Positions 43,824-52,773 of a stretch of 64,000 nucleotides of DNA are shown one piece after another. A program made the translations under genes and the position numbers. The notes beneath the pieces are model-generated. The model was not told the origin of the DNA. It ran no database searches and saw nothing but the letters and a program-made list of their open reading frames with translations. How positions within the stretch are numbered: the first letter of the stretch is position 1; the number at the start of each line of letters is the position of its first letter. Source of the stretch: Terriglobia bacterium (GTDB taxonomy: Bacteria > Acidobacteriota > Terriglobia > Terriglobales > Acidobacteriaceae); assembly GCA_032252755.1 (NCBI GenBank), contig JAVUPY010000062.1, positions 19,326-83,325 on the forward strand, given 5' to 3'.

Positions 43824-45152
43824 CAACCCAACCATCTCGCCGACGAGACTGTTGGGCAAGGTTTTTGTGACGCGCGCGTACACATACTCTCCGATGCGTG
43901 GAGCGGAGCTACCGTTCGCGACCGTGAAGTTTAATGTCTTATTCTGCGAGGTACGGCCGATCCACTGGCCGCGTGCTGCGTTCTCACCTTCAACCATTAC
44001 TTCGATTGTCTGGTATAAATGCCTGTTGTAATTGGTTCTCTGGATTTCTCGCTGGCGTTCCATGAGGATCTGCAGGCGGCGCGACTTCTCCTCTTCGCTG
44101 ATACTGTCGTCATACTTCAGGGCCGGGGTGTTCGGCCGGGCGGAGTACTTGAAGCAGAAGGCGCCGTCGTAACGAACTTCATCCATCAGTTGAAGTGTTT
44201 CCTCGAACTCCGATTCGGTCTCTCCCGGGAAGCCGACGATAATGTCGGTCGTGATGGAGATGTCGCGGTTGCGAGTTCCCCTCATCCATGCGATCCGCTC
44301 GAGGTACTGCTCGCGAGTGTATTCGCGGAACATGGCGGCCAGGACGCGGGTGGAGCCGCTCTGGACGGGCAGGTGAACGTGATCGCAGAGGGTTGGGACT
44401 GAGTCGATGACGTCGACGATGTCACGCGTGAAGTCGCGGGGATGCGAGGTCGTGAAGCGTACGCGGCGGATGCCCGGGGTCTCTCCTACGGCTGCGAGGA
44501 GTTCGGCGAAGGATTTTTTGGCCAGCGGATCCTTGTAGGAATTTACGTTCTGGCCAAGTAACTGGATGTCTGTGTAGCCCGCATCGGCCATCTGGCGGGC
44601 TTCGGCGAGCACGGAATCCGACGTCCGGCTGCGCTCTTTGCCGCGCGTGTACGGCACCACGCAATAGGCACAGAACTTGTCGCAGCCCTCGATGATGGTG
44701 ATGTAGCCGCGGTGCGGGTTGGAGCGGGCGGTAAATTCAGTCTCGAAGGTCTTGTCGGTCTGGCGGTCGTCGAGGCCGGTTATTCGGGTTCCGCCGCCGA
44801 TCTGGACCAGCATTTCGGGAAGCTTGTGGTAGCTGGCAGAGCCGGCGACCATGGCGACGTGCGGGGCGCGCTCGAAGATCTTCTCGCCCTCCTGCTGCGC
44901 GACGCAGCCGATTACGGCGAACTGCTTTCCCTGCTGCTGCAGGCGCTTGAAGTCGGCAAGGCGGTGGAAGACTTTCTGCTCGGCTTTATCGCGAATGGAG
45001 CAGGTGTTGTAGAAAATGAGGTCGGCTTCCTCGACAGTCTCGACCTGCCGGTATCCCTGCTGGATGAGGGTTCCGATGACTTTTTCGGAGTCGTGGAAGT
45101 TCATCTGGCAGCCGAAGGTTTCTATGAAGAAGGTCTTGGGTTGGGTACTCAC
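43797..45152 (-). CDS. miaB: tRNA-2-methylthio-N6-dimethylallyladenosine synthase MiaB
   Basis: MiaB methylthiolates i6A37 in tRNAs reading UNN codons. The 451-residue protein has the N-terminal UPF0004 domain (ETFGCQMNFHDSE; Cys13, with further cluster cysteines in NTCSIRDKA and GCVAQQEG), the radical-SAM motif CDKFCAYC near residue 155, and a C-terminal TRAM domain. The last nine residues (LTSYLAPST) and the stop are encoded by a dispersed GGTGCGAGGTACGAGGT repeat. It is directly followed by the DUF151 gene. Confidence 0.96.
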   Translation of the reverse strand: MSTQPKTFFIETFGCQMNFHDSEKVIGTLIQQGYRQVETVEEADLIFYNTCSIRDKAEQKVFHRLADFKRLQQQGKQFAVIGCVAQQEGEKIFERAPHVAMVAGSASYHKLPEMLVQIGGGTRITGLDDRQTDKTFETEFTARSNPHRGYITIIEGCDKFCAYCVVPYTRGKERSRTSDSVLAEARQMADAGYTDIQLLGQNVNSYKDPLAKKSFAELLAAVGETPGIRRVRFTTSHPRDFTRDIVDVIDSVPTLCDHVHLPVQSGSTRVLAAMFREYTREQYLERIAWMRGTRNRDISITTDIIVGFPGETESEFEETLQLMDEVRYDGAFCFKYSARPNTPALKYDDSISEEEKSRRLQILMERQREIQRTNYNRHLYQTIEVMVEGENAARGQWIGRTSQNKTLNFTVANGSSAPRIGEYVYARVTKTLPNSLVGEMVGLTSYLAPST

Positions 45153-45435
45153 GCCAAATCCTTGGAAATACAGGCTCCAGTATAGCGAAAAACCGAAGAT
45201 ACGAGCGGCAACGAAGAACCGAAGAACAGAAAGGCTGAGAACCAGGAAGTAACCTTCGGCGAGACGATATTAAGGATCTGATTAACACGCGCGCTTACCA
45301 ATGGGCTATGTCAGGTGACCAATGTCCATGGGCACCTCGGACGAACGTCATCTTCCCCGTTTGGTAGTACGCGTTAGAAGCTATTTGCCACCCTGAGGCA
45401 AGTATCGGGTCTGTGGAGGCCCAAGGAGCTAACCG

Positions 45436-45681
45436 ATGCTTGATTGGAGCAACGAGGAAACAAAATATGAACTGGTTCGCTGCGATCGCGTTACGGGCAA
45501 GCGTCAAGTGCTGAGCGATCGGGGCGAGGTGGCAGGCCGGTTTCCGGCGGAGGCCGAACTGAAGAAACTCCGCGAAGGAAACCGCGACCCTAACGTCGAA
45601 TTCGAACTGAAAGTTGTTCGGGACGACAAACCCTTCCGCGCAACCGCATTCGATGAGGGCAGCGCGCAAAGGCTGGCGTAG
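45436..45681 (+). CDS. Small hypothetical protein, 81 residues
   Basis: This is a charged soluble protein (LDWSNEETKYELVRCDRVTG, then AELKKLREGNRDPNVEFELK). AAGGAG lies six bases before the ATG, and the composition is protein-like. It stands alone between miaB and pdxT. No family is recognised. Confidence 0.55.
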   Translation: MLDWSNEETKYELVRCDRVTGKRQVLSDRGEVAGRFPAEAELKKLREGNRDPNVEFELKVVRDDKPFRATAFDEGSAQRLA

Positions 45682-45958
45682 TAGAACGAACAAATTGCGC
45701 GGTGCGAACTTGCGCTCCCCAGAAGTGCACGCTGGTTCGCCCGCACCGCATTAAAAGCCGCAATCCGCTGTTCGCAAGAACGCGCCACTCGCAAATCGCT
45801 GGTCATCGTAACTGCTCGCAACCCGCAATCCACGAAAACAAAAAGCCATTAACAGTCAGCCAACACCAAGAGTCAAAAGACGGTCGGCATTTTGCCATGA
45901 AGAGCCTGCCTGGAACCCGGCACCGCTTCGCAGCGATATGGGCCAGCCGTCGGAATTC

Positions 45959-46528
45959 CTACTTGCTGCCGTTTTTCACCATCTTGAGGAATTCCGCGTG
46001 GACGCGAGGATCGTCGCTGAGTTCAGGGTGGAAGGTTGCCGCCATGACCCTTCCCTGACGGACCAGAACCGGGTGACCATCGCGCTCGGCGAGGACCTCA
46101 ACGCGTGGACCGGCATATTCGATTCGTGGAGCGCGGATGTAAACCTGCTCGAGTGGTTCGGGGCCGAGGTTCGTTGCGAGCGTGAGGATGCTGGAGTCGA
46201 TTTGGCGGCCGTAGGCGTTGCGACGGACGGTGATGTCCAGAGCCCCCAGACCTTTCTGGGCAGGATTCTCAACATCTTTTGCCAGCAGGATGGATCCGGC
46301 GCACGTGCCGAAGGTCGGCTTCGAATGTACGAATTCGCTCAACTTCTGAAAGCCGTGCTCGCCAAGGAGTTTGAGGAAGGTTGAGGATTCGCCGCCGGGA
46401 ATGATCAGGCCGGCGATGTCGTCCAACTGCTCGGGCTTGCGCACCTCGACAACCTCGGCGCCAAGCTCTTCGAGCCGGCGGCGGTGGGCGGCAAAGTCTC
46501 CCTGCAGCGCGAGGACACCGATCTTCAT
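45959..46528 (-). CDS. pdxT: Pyridoxal 5'-phosphate synthase glutaminase PdxT
   Basis: PdxT releases ammonia from glutamine and channels it to PdxS for PLP synthesis. The 189-residue protein has GVLALQGDFAAHRRRLE at the start, PGGESSTF near residue 46, the nucleophilic cysteine in FGTCAGSILLA (about residue 77) and the His-Glu pair in TFHPEL (about residue 169). Its partner pdxS is in the window, 7.2 kb away on the other strand. The ATG at 46528 is the family start. Confidence 0.96.
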   Translation of the reverse strand: MKIGVLALQGDFAAHRRRLEELGAEVVEVRKPEQLDDIAGLIIPGGESSTFLKLLGEHGFQKLSEFVHSKPTFGTCAGSILLAKDVENPAQKGLGALDITVRRNAYGRQIDSSILTLATNLGPEPLEQVYIRAPRIEYAGPRVEVLAERDGHPVLVRQGRVMAATFHPELSDDPRVHAEFLKMVKNGSK

Positions 46529-46556
46529 AGCAATTAGATTAGCAAACGCCGGAAAG

Positions 46557-46604
46557 GATTGACGATTGACGATGAAGAGCATTGGCGATTGACGTGAATT
46601 TCAC
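46557..46604. repeat. TTGACGATT-family repeat copy
   Basis: GATTGACGATTGACGATGAA then GGCGATTGACGTGAATTTC, between pdxT and the MarR-GNAT gene. Confidence 0.65.
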
Positions 46605-47528
46605 TCACAACCTCAATTCCCATGTTTCGCTGACCAGGTCGTGTCCAAATAGCGGTTGCGGTTTCGAGTGTACGAGTTTGAATCCGCATTTTCGATAGAT
46701 GTGACGGGCGGCAGCCAGATTGCTTTGCGTCCACAGCGTTATCTTGCGGTACCGAGCTTCTCGCGCGAAACGGATACACTCCTGGACCAGGCGCAGGCCA
46801 ATGCCAAGACCGCGGGCTTTCGGCTCGACATAGAGCAGACGCAGCTTCGCGACACTGCTTGATTTCTTGACGAGAAACACCGAACCGACGACATCGCCTT
46901 CTCGCTCGGCGATCCAGCAACGCTCGCGTTTGGAATCGAACTTCTGGACGAACTGGCCCGCTACTACGGCGACGAGCGCTTCGAAGCGTTCGTCCCAGCC
47001 GTACTCCTGCCAATAAAGAACGCCGTGGCGATGGGTGATCCAGCCCATATCGCCGGGGCGATGCGCGCGCAGAATGTAGGGCACCTTAGGTTGCGTTCGC
47101 TCGCCAAAGACCTCCTCGATTGTTCTCATGGCCTGAACAGCTCGGGCCTGCTCGACTGGAGAGAGCTTCTTCAGCAGAGCCCCGATCTCTTCTTCAGTGC
47201 GCCTGTTAAGTTCCGCGAAGAGGCTACGTCCTTTGGAGGTTAGAGACAGGATTTGCTGCCGTGCATCCGTTTTTGAAGCTGAGCGCTTGACCAGTCGCCT
47301 AGTCTCGAACGAGGCGAGGATACGGCTGAGATAGCCGGGATCCAGTCCGAGTTCCCTTCCCAGTTCGCCTGCGGTTGGGCTGACGCGATGGGCGAGTTCG
47401 TACAGCACCCGGGCTTCCGTCAGTGAGAACGGAGCCTTGTAGGGCTCGTGGAGAACACCGATCCTGGTCGTGTAGAAGCGATTAAAACGACGGACGGCAT
47501 TGACATGATCGTGCAGAGTGGCAGGCAC
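46605..47528 (-). CDS. MarR winged-helix / GNAT acetyltransferase fusion
   Basis: This 307-residue fusion has an N-terminal MarR domain (about residues 1-145, with the recognition region GYLSRILASFETRRLVKR and wing DARQQILSLTSKG) and a C-terminal GNAT domain (about 150-307, with the acetyl-CoA loop VEPKARGLGIGLRLVQECI). Such fusions are found in several phyla; they may link an acetylation activity to DNA binding. A perfect 8+3+8 inverted repeat lies 37 bases before its start and is probably its own operator. Confidence 0.92.
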   Translation of the reverse strand: MPATLHDHVNAVRRFNRFYTTRIGVLHEPYKAPFSLTEARVLYELAHRVSPTAGELGRELGLDPGYLSRILASFETRRLVKRSASKTDARQQILSLTSKGRSLFAELNRRTEEEIGALLKKLSPVEQARAVQAMRTIEEVFGERTQPKVPYILRAHRPGDMGWITHRHGVLYWQEYGWDERFEALVAVVAGQFVQKFDSKRERCWIAEREGDVVGSVFLVKKSSSVAKLRLLYVEPKARGLGIGLRLVQECIRFAREARYRKITLWTQSNLAAARHIYRKCGFKLVHSKPQPLFGHDLVSETWELRL

Positions 47529-47564
47529 AAAACATCTCCCCTCTGCATGCCATTGTCATTAAGT

Positions 47565-47583
47565 TAGTTGACGAAGTCAACTA
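47565..47583. promoter_or_regulatory. MarR-type operator
   Basis: TAGTTGAC-GAA-GTCAACTA is a perfect inverted repeat in the 56-base gap upstream of the MarR-GNAT gene. MarR proteins bind sites of this size and symmetry. Confidence 0.7.
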
Positions 47584-47584
47584 T

Positions 47585-48163
47585 CTAGATGAAGAGGCTG
47601 GTTCGTGATTTCAGGGAGTCGCCCAGGAACGCCGCCACGCCGCCAGCTTCGACGCCGCTGACCATCTCCGATTCCGCAATGCCCATGACATCGCGCGACA
47701 TCTCGCAGGCGATCGTCCGAACCCCCATGTCGCGAGCCATGGCGATGAAATCTTCGAGCGAGCTGACGTTCCTCTGTTTCATCATCGAGCGGAGCATCTT
47801 CGCACCTACGCCGAAGTAATTCATCCTGGAGACCGGCAGGGACTGGCTGGAGCCGGGCGACATAACGGCCATCATCCTCTGGAAGAGTGTTTTGTCGCCG
47901 AGCTGCGTCTCTTTCTTCAAAACACTGAGTCCCCAGAAGGTGAAGAACATGCTCACCTGTTGCCCCATGGCGGCGGCGCCGGTAGCGATGATGAAAGCCG
48001 CCAGCACGCGGTCAAGGTCGCCGGAGAAAACAATGATTGAAACACGATCGTCGGGAGCACGCTCTTCGAGTTCACCGAGTCGTTTCTCCAACTCGCGCAC
48101 GCGCTCTTCGAGCGCCTGCATGGGCGACGGATTCGGATACATGTTCGTGGCGAGGCTGCTCAT
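47585..48163 (-). CDS. DsrE/DsrF/DrsH-like (DsrE2-type) sulfur-relay protein
   Basis: This 192-residue protein has an N-terminal coiled coil (MQALEERVRELEKRLGELEE), a DsrE-like fold with SIIVFSGDLDRVLAAFIIA, a hydrophobic stretch and the conserved cysteine in VRTIACEMSRDVMGI (about residue 150). DsrE2-type proteins pass sulfane sulfur with TusA and rhodanese. It is the third gene of the operon rhodanese-MBL / TusA / DsrE-like. AGGAGAATCT precedes its ATG. Confidence 0.88.
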   Translation of the reverse strand: MSSLATNMYPNPSPMQALEERVRELEKRLGELEERAPDDRVSIIVFSGDLDRVLAAFIIATGAAAMGQQVSMFFTFWGLSVLKKETQLGDKTLFQRMMAVMSPGSSQSLPVSRMNYFGVGAKMLRSMMKQRNVSSLEDFIAMARDMGVRTIACEMSRDVMGIAESEMVSGVEAGGVAAFLGDSLKSRTSLFI

Positions 48164-48171
48164 AGATTCTC

Positions 48172-48423
48172 CTAGCTGGTGCGCTTCACGTAGTGGACGT
48201 AGGTATTGTTGCCGTCGACGGACTCGGTCTCCTGGGCTAAGAGTTCGACGTTCTTGGCAACCTTGGCCCAGCCCTGGAAATCAGCAACGGAACCTTTATC
48301 GGTAGCGACGACCTTCAGAATTTGCCCAGGCGCAATCGTGGCGATCTCCTTCCGGGCATTCACCAGCGGCATGGGACAATTCATACCGCGAGCGTCCAAC
48401 GTCTTGTCAAAAGGCGTGCTCAT
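48172..48423 (-). CDS. tusA: TusA/SirA-family sulfur carrier
   Basis: This 83-residue protein has LDARGMNCPMPLVNARKEI, with the sulfur-carrying cysteine in the CPMP motif (about residue 16). TusA proteins carry persulfide sulfur. The ATG overlaps the stop of the rhodanese-MBL gene (TGATG). A DsrE-like gene follows after eight bases, giving a tight sulfur-transfer operon. The exact TusA role (tRNA thiolation or sulfur oxidation) is open. Confidence 0.92.
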   Translation of the reverse strand: MSTPFDKTLDARGMNCPMPLVNARKEIATIAPGQILKVVATDKGSVADFQGWAKVAKNVELLAQETESVDGNNTYVHYVKRTS

Positions 48424-49649
48424 CAGGCTCCTCCAGCGGGCGCTTTGCAGGCTTGCGACAGTGCGCAAACATTCTTCCCCAACTCCAAGGTCTCGATATC
48501 CTCGGGTGGCGGCGAGACCAGGCCCGCGTTTACACGCTTGATCTGCACGTAGTCCGGATTGAACTTCGGAAGACTTTCGACGAGATATCGAACGTACTCC
48601 TCATCCGAGCTGCTCTGAAGCATTCTCAACCCGTCATTATTTGACTTGAGGTCATTGAGGGTCGCGGAGAACATTCCCGCATCTCCGCCTTCATCCATAG
48701 AACTGAAATGCCCCGGTAGCAGCCGCGTTGAACTGGGCAGACCGAGCAATTTGCGAAGGGATTGCGTGTGCAGGCGCGCCCAAGCTTCGGCTTGGCCGCC
48801 GAGGTCAGGCCTGGCAACGGAGTTCACAAAGATGCTGTCACCGGCGAACAAGTACTGGGAATTCAGAAGTAGCGCGACGAGGCCGAGGGTATGACCGGGC
48901 GCGTGGATCACGTGGAGTTCCTGCCTGCCGATGCGAAACACTTCGCCGGGCGCGATCGCCTCGTACGCAATAGTTGCCGGCAACATATCGATAGGGTGTA
49001 CGGCGTCGTAAGGATGCAGGTGATACGTGGCGCCGGTCGCCGCAGCGAGCGCCGGTCCGCCGCTTACGTGGTCGGCGTGACCATGGGTATCGAGCACCAG
49101 TTCGATTTTGAAGCCGCGTTCGCGGGCCAACGCAGTATAGTGCTCGATATGCCGCAGAGGATCGATGATGATCGCATGTCCGTCGCTCGCGATCACATAG
49201 CTCAGGCAGCCCCGGGCAGGACGGCTGACCTGGTAGATGGACAGATCGCCGGTTTCGACGACGGCGCCCACCGCGTAGTACTCACCCCAGCCCTTCATTC
49301 CGTGTTCAAGATTGGCGCAGTTGTATCCCATTTGGCGCAGCGCCTGGGCCACGAACTCAGAAGTGCCACCCTTTGCGCAGACAGCAAGGATCGGCTCCTG
49401 CGAGGGAAGTTTGTCCCGAAGGTCGCCTTCCACGCAGGCGACAATGGATTCGACCATATCGTCTTTGCCGCCGGTCTCGAGCAGTTCGAAATATGGCACG
49501 TTCAACGCCGGAAGGGGAGAGCGTCCCTCGAGCCGAAAGCGATCGAACTCGTCCCGGTTGCGAACGTCGAGGACAAAGAATCGCTCACGATTTTTCAGGC
49601 GAGCCAAAAGGCTGTCTGGAGTCCAGACCTCTTCACCCAAAGATTGCAT
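48423..49649 (-). CDS. Rhodanese / metallo-beta-lactamase fusion (persulfide dioxygenase-like)
   Basis: This 408-residue protein has an N-terminal rhodanese domain (about residues 10-125, with active-site-type loop CAKGGTS) and a metallo-beta-lactamase domain with the metal motif THGHADH (about residue 192). The region GHTLGLVALLL and GHFSS supplies further ligands. Such fusions oxidise glutathione or protein persulfides, or transfer sulfur. It is the first gene of the operon with TusA and the DsrE-like gene. The open frame begins at 49664; the ATG at 49649 is the likelier start. Confidence 0.92.
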   Translation of the reverse strand: MQSLGEEVWTPDSLLARLKNRERFFVLDVRNRDEFDRFRLEGRSPLPALNVPYFELLETGGKDDMVESIVACVEGDLRDKLPSQEPILAVCAKGGTSEFVAQALRQMGYNCANLEHGMKGWGEYYAVGAVVETGDLSIYQVSRPARGCLSYVIASDGHAIIIDPLRHIEHYTALARERGFKIELVLDTHGHADHVSGGPALAAATGATYHLHPYDAVHPIDMLPATIAYEAIAPGEVFRIGRQELHVIHAPGHTLGLVALLLNSQYLFAGDSIFVNSVARPDLGGQAEAWARLHTQSLRKLLGLPSSTRLLPGHFSSMDEGGDAGMFSATLNDLKSNNDGLRMLQSSSDEEYVRYLVESLPKFNPDYVQIKRVNAGLVSPPPEDIETLELGKNVCALSQACKAPAGGA

Positions 49650-49849
49650 CGGTCGTCCCCACAAGTTAGTACCGGCCGCAAGCAGCGGGTCTTGCTCGAG
49701 AGCTGCTCATATTGCGGTGCTTGCCATCCCAGCGGAAGGCCAAAACGATAGCATAAAACCGGCTATTTCCAGCTTTATTTCGATGTTCCAGTGAATTTCA
49801 AACGACCATGGCAGCTTCTCTGAAACCAAGGTTTGCTAATATCTTCCGC

Positions 49850-50227
49850 ATGGCACATCAGCATTCACCCAGGTTTCTCGCCATTGTGAACGACGCGAAG
49901 ACGCGCGTTCGCGAAAACACGGTTGACCAGATCCGCGAAAGACTCGACAAGGGAGACAAATTCGTCCTCGTCGATGTCCGCGAAGATAACGAGTACGCCA
50001 AGGATCACCTCCCCGGCGCGATTCATCTAGGCAAGGGCGTCATCGAGCGCGACATCGAAAATCACGTCCCGAATACAGATGCCGAAATGGTTCTTTACTG
50101 TGGGGGTGGTTTTCGCTCGGCGATAGCGGCAGACAATCTGCAGAAGATGGGCTATACCAAAGTAATCTCGATGGATGGCGGCATTCGCGAGTGGCGCGAG
50201 AAGGGTTATCCACTCACGAAGGAGTAA
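49850..50227 (+). CDS. Single-domain rhodanese sulfurtransferase
   Basis: This 125-residue rhodanese has VLVDVREDNEYAKDHLPGAI near residue 42 and the active-site cysteine in LYCGGGFRSA (about residue 84). It can carry sulfur for the adjacent relay. It is divergent from the rhodanese-MBL operon, with the two starts 200 bases apart. An earlier in-frame ATG at 49808 would add 14 residues. Confidence 0.92.
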   Translation: MAHQHSPRFLAIVNDAKTRVRENTVDQIRERLDKGDKFVLVDVREDNEYAKDHLPGAIHLGKGVIERDIENHVPNTDAEMVLYCGGGFRSAIAADNLQKMGYTKVISMDGGIREWREKGYPLTKE

Positions 50228-50241
50228 CCTCCAAGGGCTAA

Positions 50242-51510
50242 TTACTTCAGAGATGTTTCCGAAGGAGCTTGCATTTGCCTGAGGGCAGCAAGTTCCTTTT
50301 CTCGTTTTTCGCGCTCGCCGCGCTTCTCTTTCAGGTGGTCCAGGGTTGTGGGGCTCTGGAAATACGCGAGTACATTCTGTCTGAGCGACGAATCCGCGGT
50401 TGAAAACTTCTTCTCGGCCAGCTTGTCGAGCAGTTGTACATAAGTTTCGTCGCCGAGTCTATATTCGCCGGCACTGGTTGGCTTTCCGGTGTCGAGGTCG
50501 CGGTTCTCCAACTGCAACCCGCTACCGCGAACGTCCACGAGGAATGCGCGATACGCATCCACGGTTTTGTTCATACTCGCGAGGTATATGTTCTCGGTCT
50601 GGGCGTCGGGCGTTTTAATGGCGAGAGCTTTGAAGGGGCCCACCTTAGGCATTAACCGCAAAAAGAAAGCGAGGATCCGCGTTCCAATTCCGGGCCGCTG
50701 GTAGTTGTTGCCCCAGTCGCGCTGATACTCGGCGCGAGAGAGGTTGTAGAGGAACTTCTTTCTGGTGAAGTTCGGGTTCTCGTGCACCAACTGAACTTTG
50801 TGGGTCGCCAAGGCGACCTGGGTCATCTCTGGAATGATCTTGCTGACCGCGCGACGAAAACTGCCAATAGCGCGATCCTCGTCTCCGAAAATGTCCGACA
50901 AGTCGAGGCCGTAGGTTTTCCGAAAGGCACGTTCCAAGACCGGCTTCGAAATCTCGAAACCGATGAAATCGTGATAAGAATCTGAGGTATATCGCTGCTT
51001 GGCGACTTGCACCACGTCGAACCCGAACTCGGTTTGTATGTGCGCCTTCGGATTGTCTTCGTAGGTGACCACCGGTCCGAATTTACGTCGCAGTTTCGGA
51101 AATTCCTGCGCGACGGATTGATTTACGGCGGGATGACCGGTCACGTCGGATGTGTAGTGCGCTAAAGCTCCAAGGGCAAATGCGTATTCATCGGCGTTCT
51201 GCGCTTCATTGAGAAGGTTCACGACAAAATCGCCGCTACGAACGTAGTGCACAAGATCGCTGAATAACTTATTGCCGAAGGGGTAGTAGCCCAGGTCCTG
51301 GATGAGACAGCCACCATACGCGTAAGAATGGGCTTCGCGGAGTTGATCGGTGGTCATCCCGGGATAACGCTCTAATAAAAGCGGGCGAATCTGATCGAGC
51401 CAGAGCAGGTCTACGACCTCTTCGTGCGTGAGCACAGAATAGGCGGTCGCCGCTGGCGGGGCGAAATTCAGAACCAGAAATATGAGACTGATGGAGATCA
51501 GTTTCCGCAT
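50242..51510 (-). CDS. Secreted zinc-dependent phospholipase C-family protein
   Basis: This 422-residue exported protein has a signal peptide (RKLISISLIFLVLNFAPPAATA). The zinc-dependent phospholipase C (PF00882-like) core follows: YSVLTHEEVVDLLWL, AHSYAYGGCLIQDLGYYPFG near residue 65, and ALGALAHYTSDVTGHP with metal-binding histidines near residue 118. The C-terminal part is charged and helical. The role of bacterial members outside Clostridium and Bacillus is largely unknown; it may act on lipids in the periplasm. Confidence 0.85.
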   Translation of the reverse strand: MRKLISISLIFLVLNFAPPAATAYSVLTHEEVVDLLWLDQIRPLLLERYPGMTTDQLREAHSYAYGGCLIQDLGYYPFGNKLFSDLVHYVRSGDFVVNLLNEAQNADEYAFALGALAHYTSDVTGHPAVNQSVAQEFPKLRRKFGPVVTYEDNPKAHIQTEFGFDVVQVAKQRYTSDSYHDFIGFEISKPVLERAFRKTYGLDLSDIFGDEDRAIGSFRRAVSKIIPEMTQVALATHKVQLVHENPNFTRKKFLYNLSRAEYQRDWGNNYQRPGIGTRILAFFLRLMPKVGPFKALAIKTPDAQTENIYLASMNKTVDAYRAFLVDVRGSGLQLENRDLDTGKPTSAGEYRLGDETYVQLLDKLAEKKFSTADSSLRQNVLAYFQSPTTLDHLKEKRGEREKREKELAALRQMQAPSETSLK

Positions 51511-51635
51511 TAAATAGCATCAGGGATAAGGATTGAACGCATCCTGAGGAGCCACTCGGCAGAGCTACTCAATGGAAGCTAAGATGCGCGTTTGTGAGTA
51601 AGCGTGCTGCAAAATGGCATGAGGCAGGCCGAAAA

Positions 51636-51884
51636 TTAAGGTTCCTTGCGGATCTTCAGCGAACTCGGGACGAGCCGCCGATCCAACTCCGTAATCTGTT
51701 CAATTTCCAGCAGCGGGTAGCAAGCGTGAACCCGGAATTCACGGCTGATATCGGAAATCAGCTCCGGTGTCAGATCCGCCGTGGAAGCCGCGAACAACTT
51801 GCCGCAAATGCTGCATCTCCAGGCAAAAGGAATGCCCTGGAAGACGAATGCCAGTTCGAGTCGCCTGTGGACGGTCTGATACAT
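51636..51884 (-). CDS. Possible small zinc-finger-like protein
   Basis: The 82-residue frame has WRCSICGKLF near residue 23 and RVHACY near residue 51, a CxxC...HxC spacing that suggests zinc binding. AAGGA lies just before the ATG. The competing plus-strand frame (51594-52073) has no such features. The call is tentative. Confidence 0.45.
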   Translation of the reverse strand: MYQTVHRRLELAFVFQGIPFAWRCSICGKLFAASTADLTPELISDISREFRVHACYPLLEIEQITELDRRLVPSSLKIRKEP

Positions 51885-52005
51885 GGTCCTTGCCCCCGTT
51901 TCCAGAACTCTCTTTCCCTGCCCTTGGTTCGGCCGATGATCCTTTGGACTGGCGCAATATGGCGCACCGTTGCCCCAAAAAAGGCTCAGGGCCGGGAATT
52001 TTACC

Positions 52006-52773
52006 TTAGAGAGGCGCTGGCACTCCGAAATACCAGAGCAGCGCCAGGATGTAGAGCCAGAGTGCGAACATGAAGTGCCAGTAAAACGTCGTTACGTCGA
52101 CGGCAATTCTGCGGCGCTCGAGCGAGTGGCGTGGGCCGGGGCCAAAGCAGGCGTAGAGAAGCACCAGCATTCCGCCGAAGAGATGGAGCGCATGCGCGCC
52201 GGTGATGAAGTAGACAAGAGAACTGGCTGGTCCACTGGTCCTTATGATGTCCCTGGCCCTCAGCCACTCCCAGGCGCGCCATTGTCCGAAGAGGAATGCG
52301 AGCCCTAGAAGGGTTGTGACATAAACCCAGCGAACCGCGCTTTGTGCTACAGGTACAACGCCCGGGATACGGGTTGCTGGAACCAGAATAGATTCCATGC
52401 GCGCCAGGCGGCGGGCACGTTCCAAGGTCAGGCTGCTCACCAATAAAATGCCCGTGTTCACCAACAGGAGAGTCAACGGGATCGGAATGGGCAGCCACGA
52501 AGGTACGAAGTGCGAGCCCGGGCCATCGTATTGATTGCCGCTCCTCAGTAGCAGAAAGCAAACCGTAAGAGTGATAAACAGCAGGGAGATCGAAGCGATC
52601 CCGAACGCGAGTCCCAACCGATATCGGCGAAGCTTCCAGGCATAGTCAGGTTGGTGATCGTCCCCGCGACCGCCACCACCGCCACCTCCGCCACCGTGAG
52701 AGAGTGGTGGAAGCACGCCTCGGCCGCCATTGGAGGGCGACACTGGACGACTATTGCGGGTCAATTGGGGCAT
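52006..52773 (-). CDS. Orphan haem-copper oxidase subunit III-like protein
   Basis: This 255-residue protein has five hydrophobic segments and the CoxC/CyoC features: FGQWRAWEWLRARDI near residue 164, ITGAHALHLFGGMLVL near residue 190 and VTTFYWHFMFALWLYILALL at the C-terminus. Subunit III proteins assist the catalytic core of terminal oxidases. No subunit I or II gene is in the window, so it is an orphan. A run of nine glycines (residues 28-36) in its N-terminal tail is unusual. Confidence 0.85.
   Translation of the reverse strand: MPQLTRNSRPVSPSNGGRGVLPPLSHGGGGGGGGGRGDDHQPDYAWKLRRYRLGLAFGIASISLLFITLTVCFLLLRSGNQYDGPGSHFVPSWLPIPIPLTLLLVNTGILLVSSLTLERARRLARMESILVPATRIPGVVPVAQSAVRWVYVTTLLGLAFLFGQWRAWEWLRARDIIRTSGPASSLVYFITGAHALHLFGGMLVLLYACFGPGPRHSLERRRIAVDVTTFYWHFMFALWLYILALLWYFGVPAPL

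Noticed and set aside
51594..52073. Plus-strand frame of 159 codons between the phospholipase-like and oxidase genes
   Set aside because: No ribosome site, no family features, and it overlaps the oxidase 3' end; the minus-strand 82-residue frame is more protein-like.
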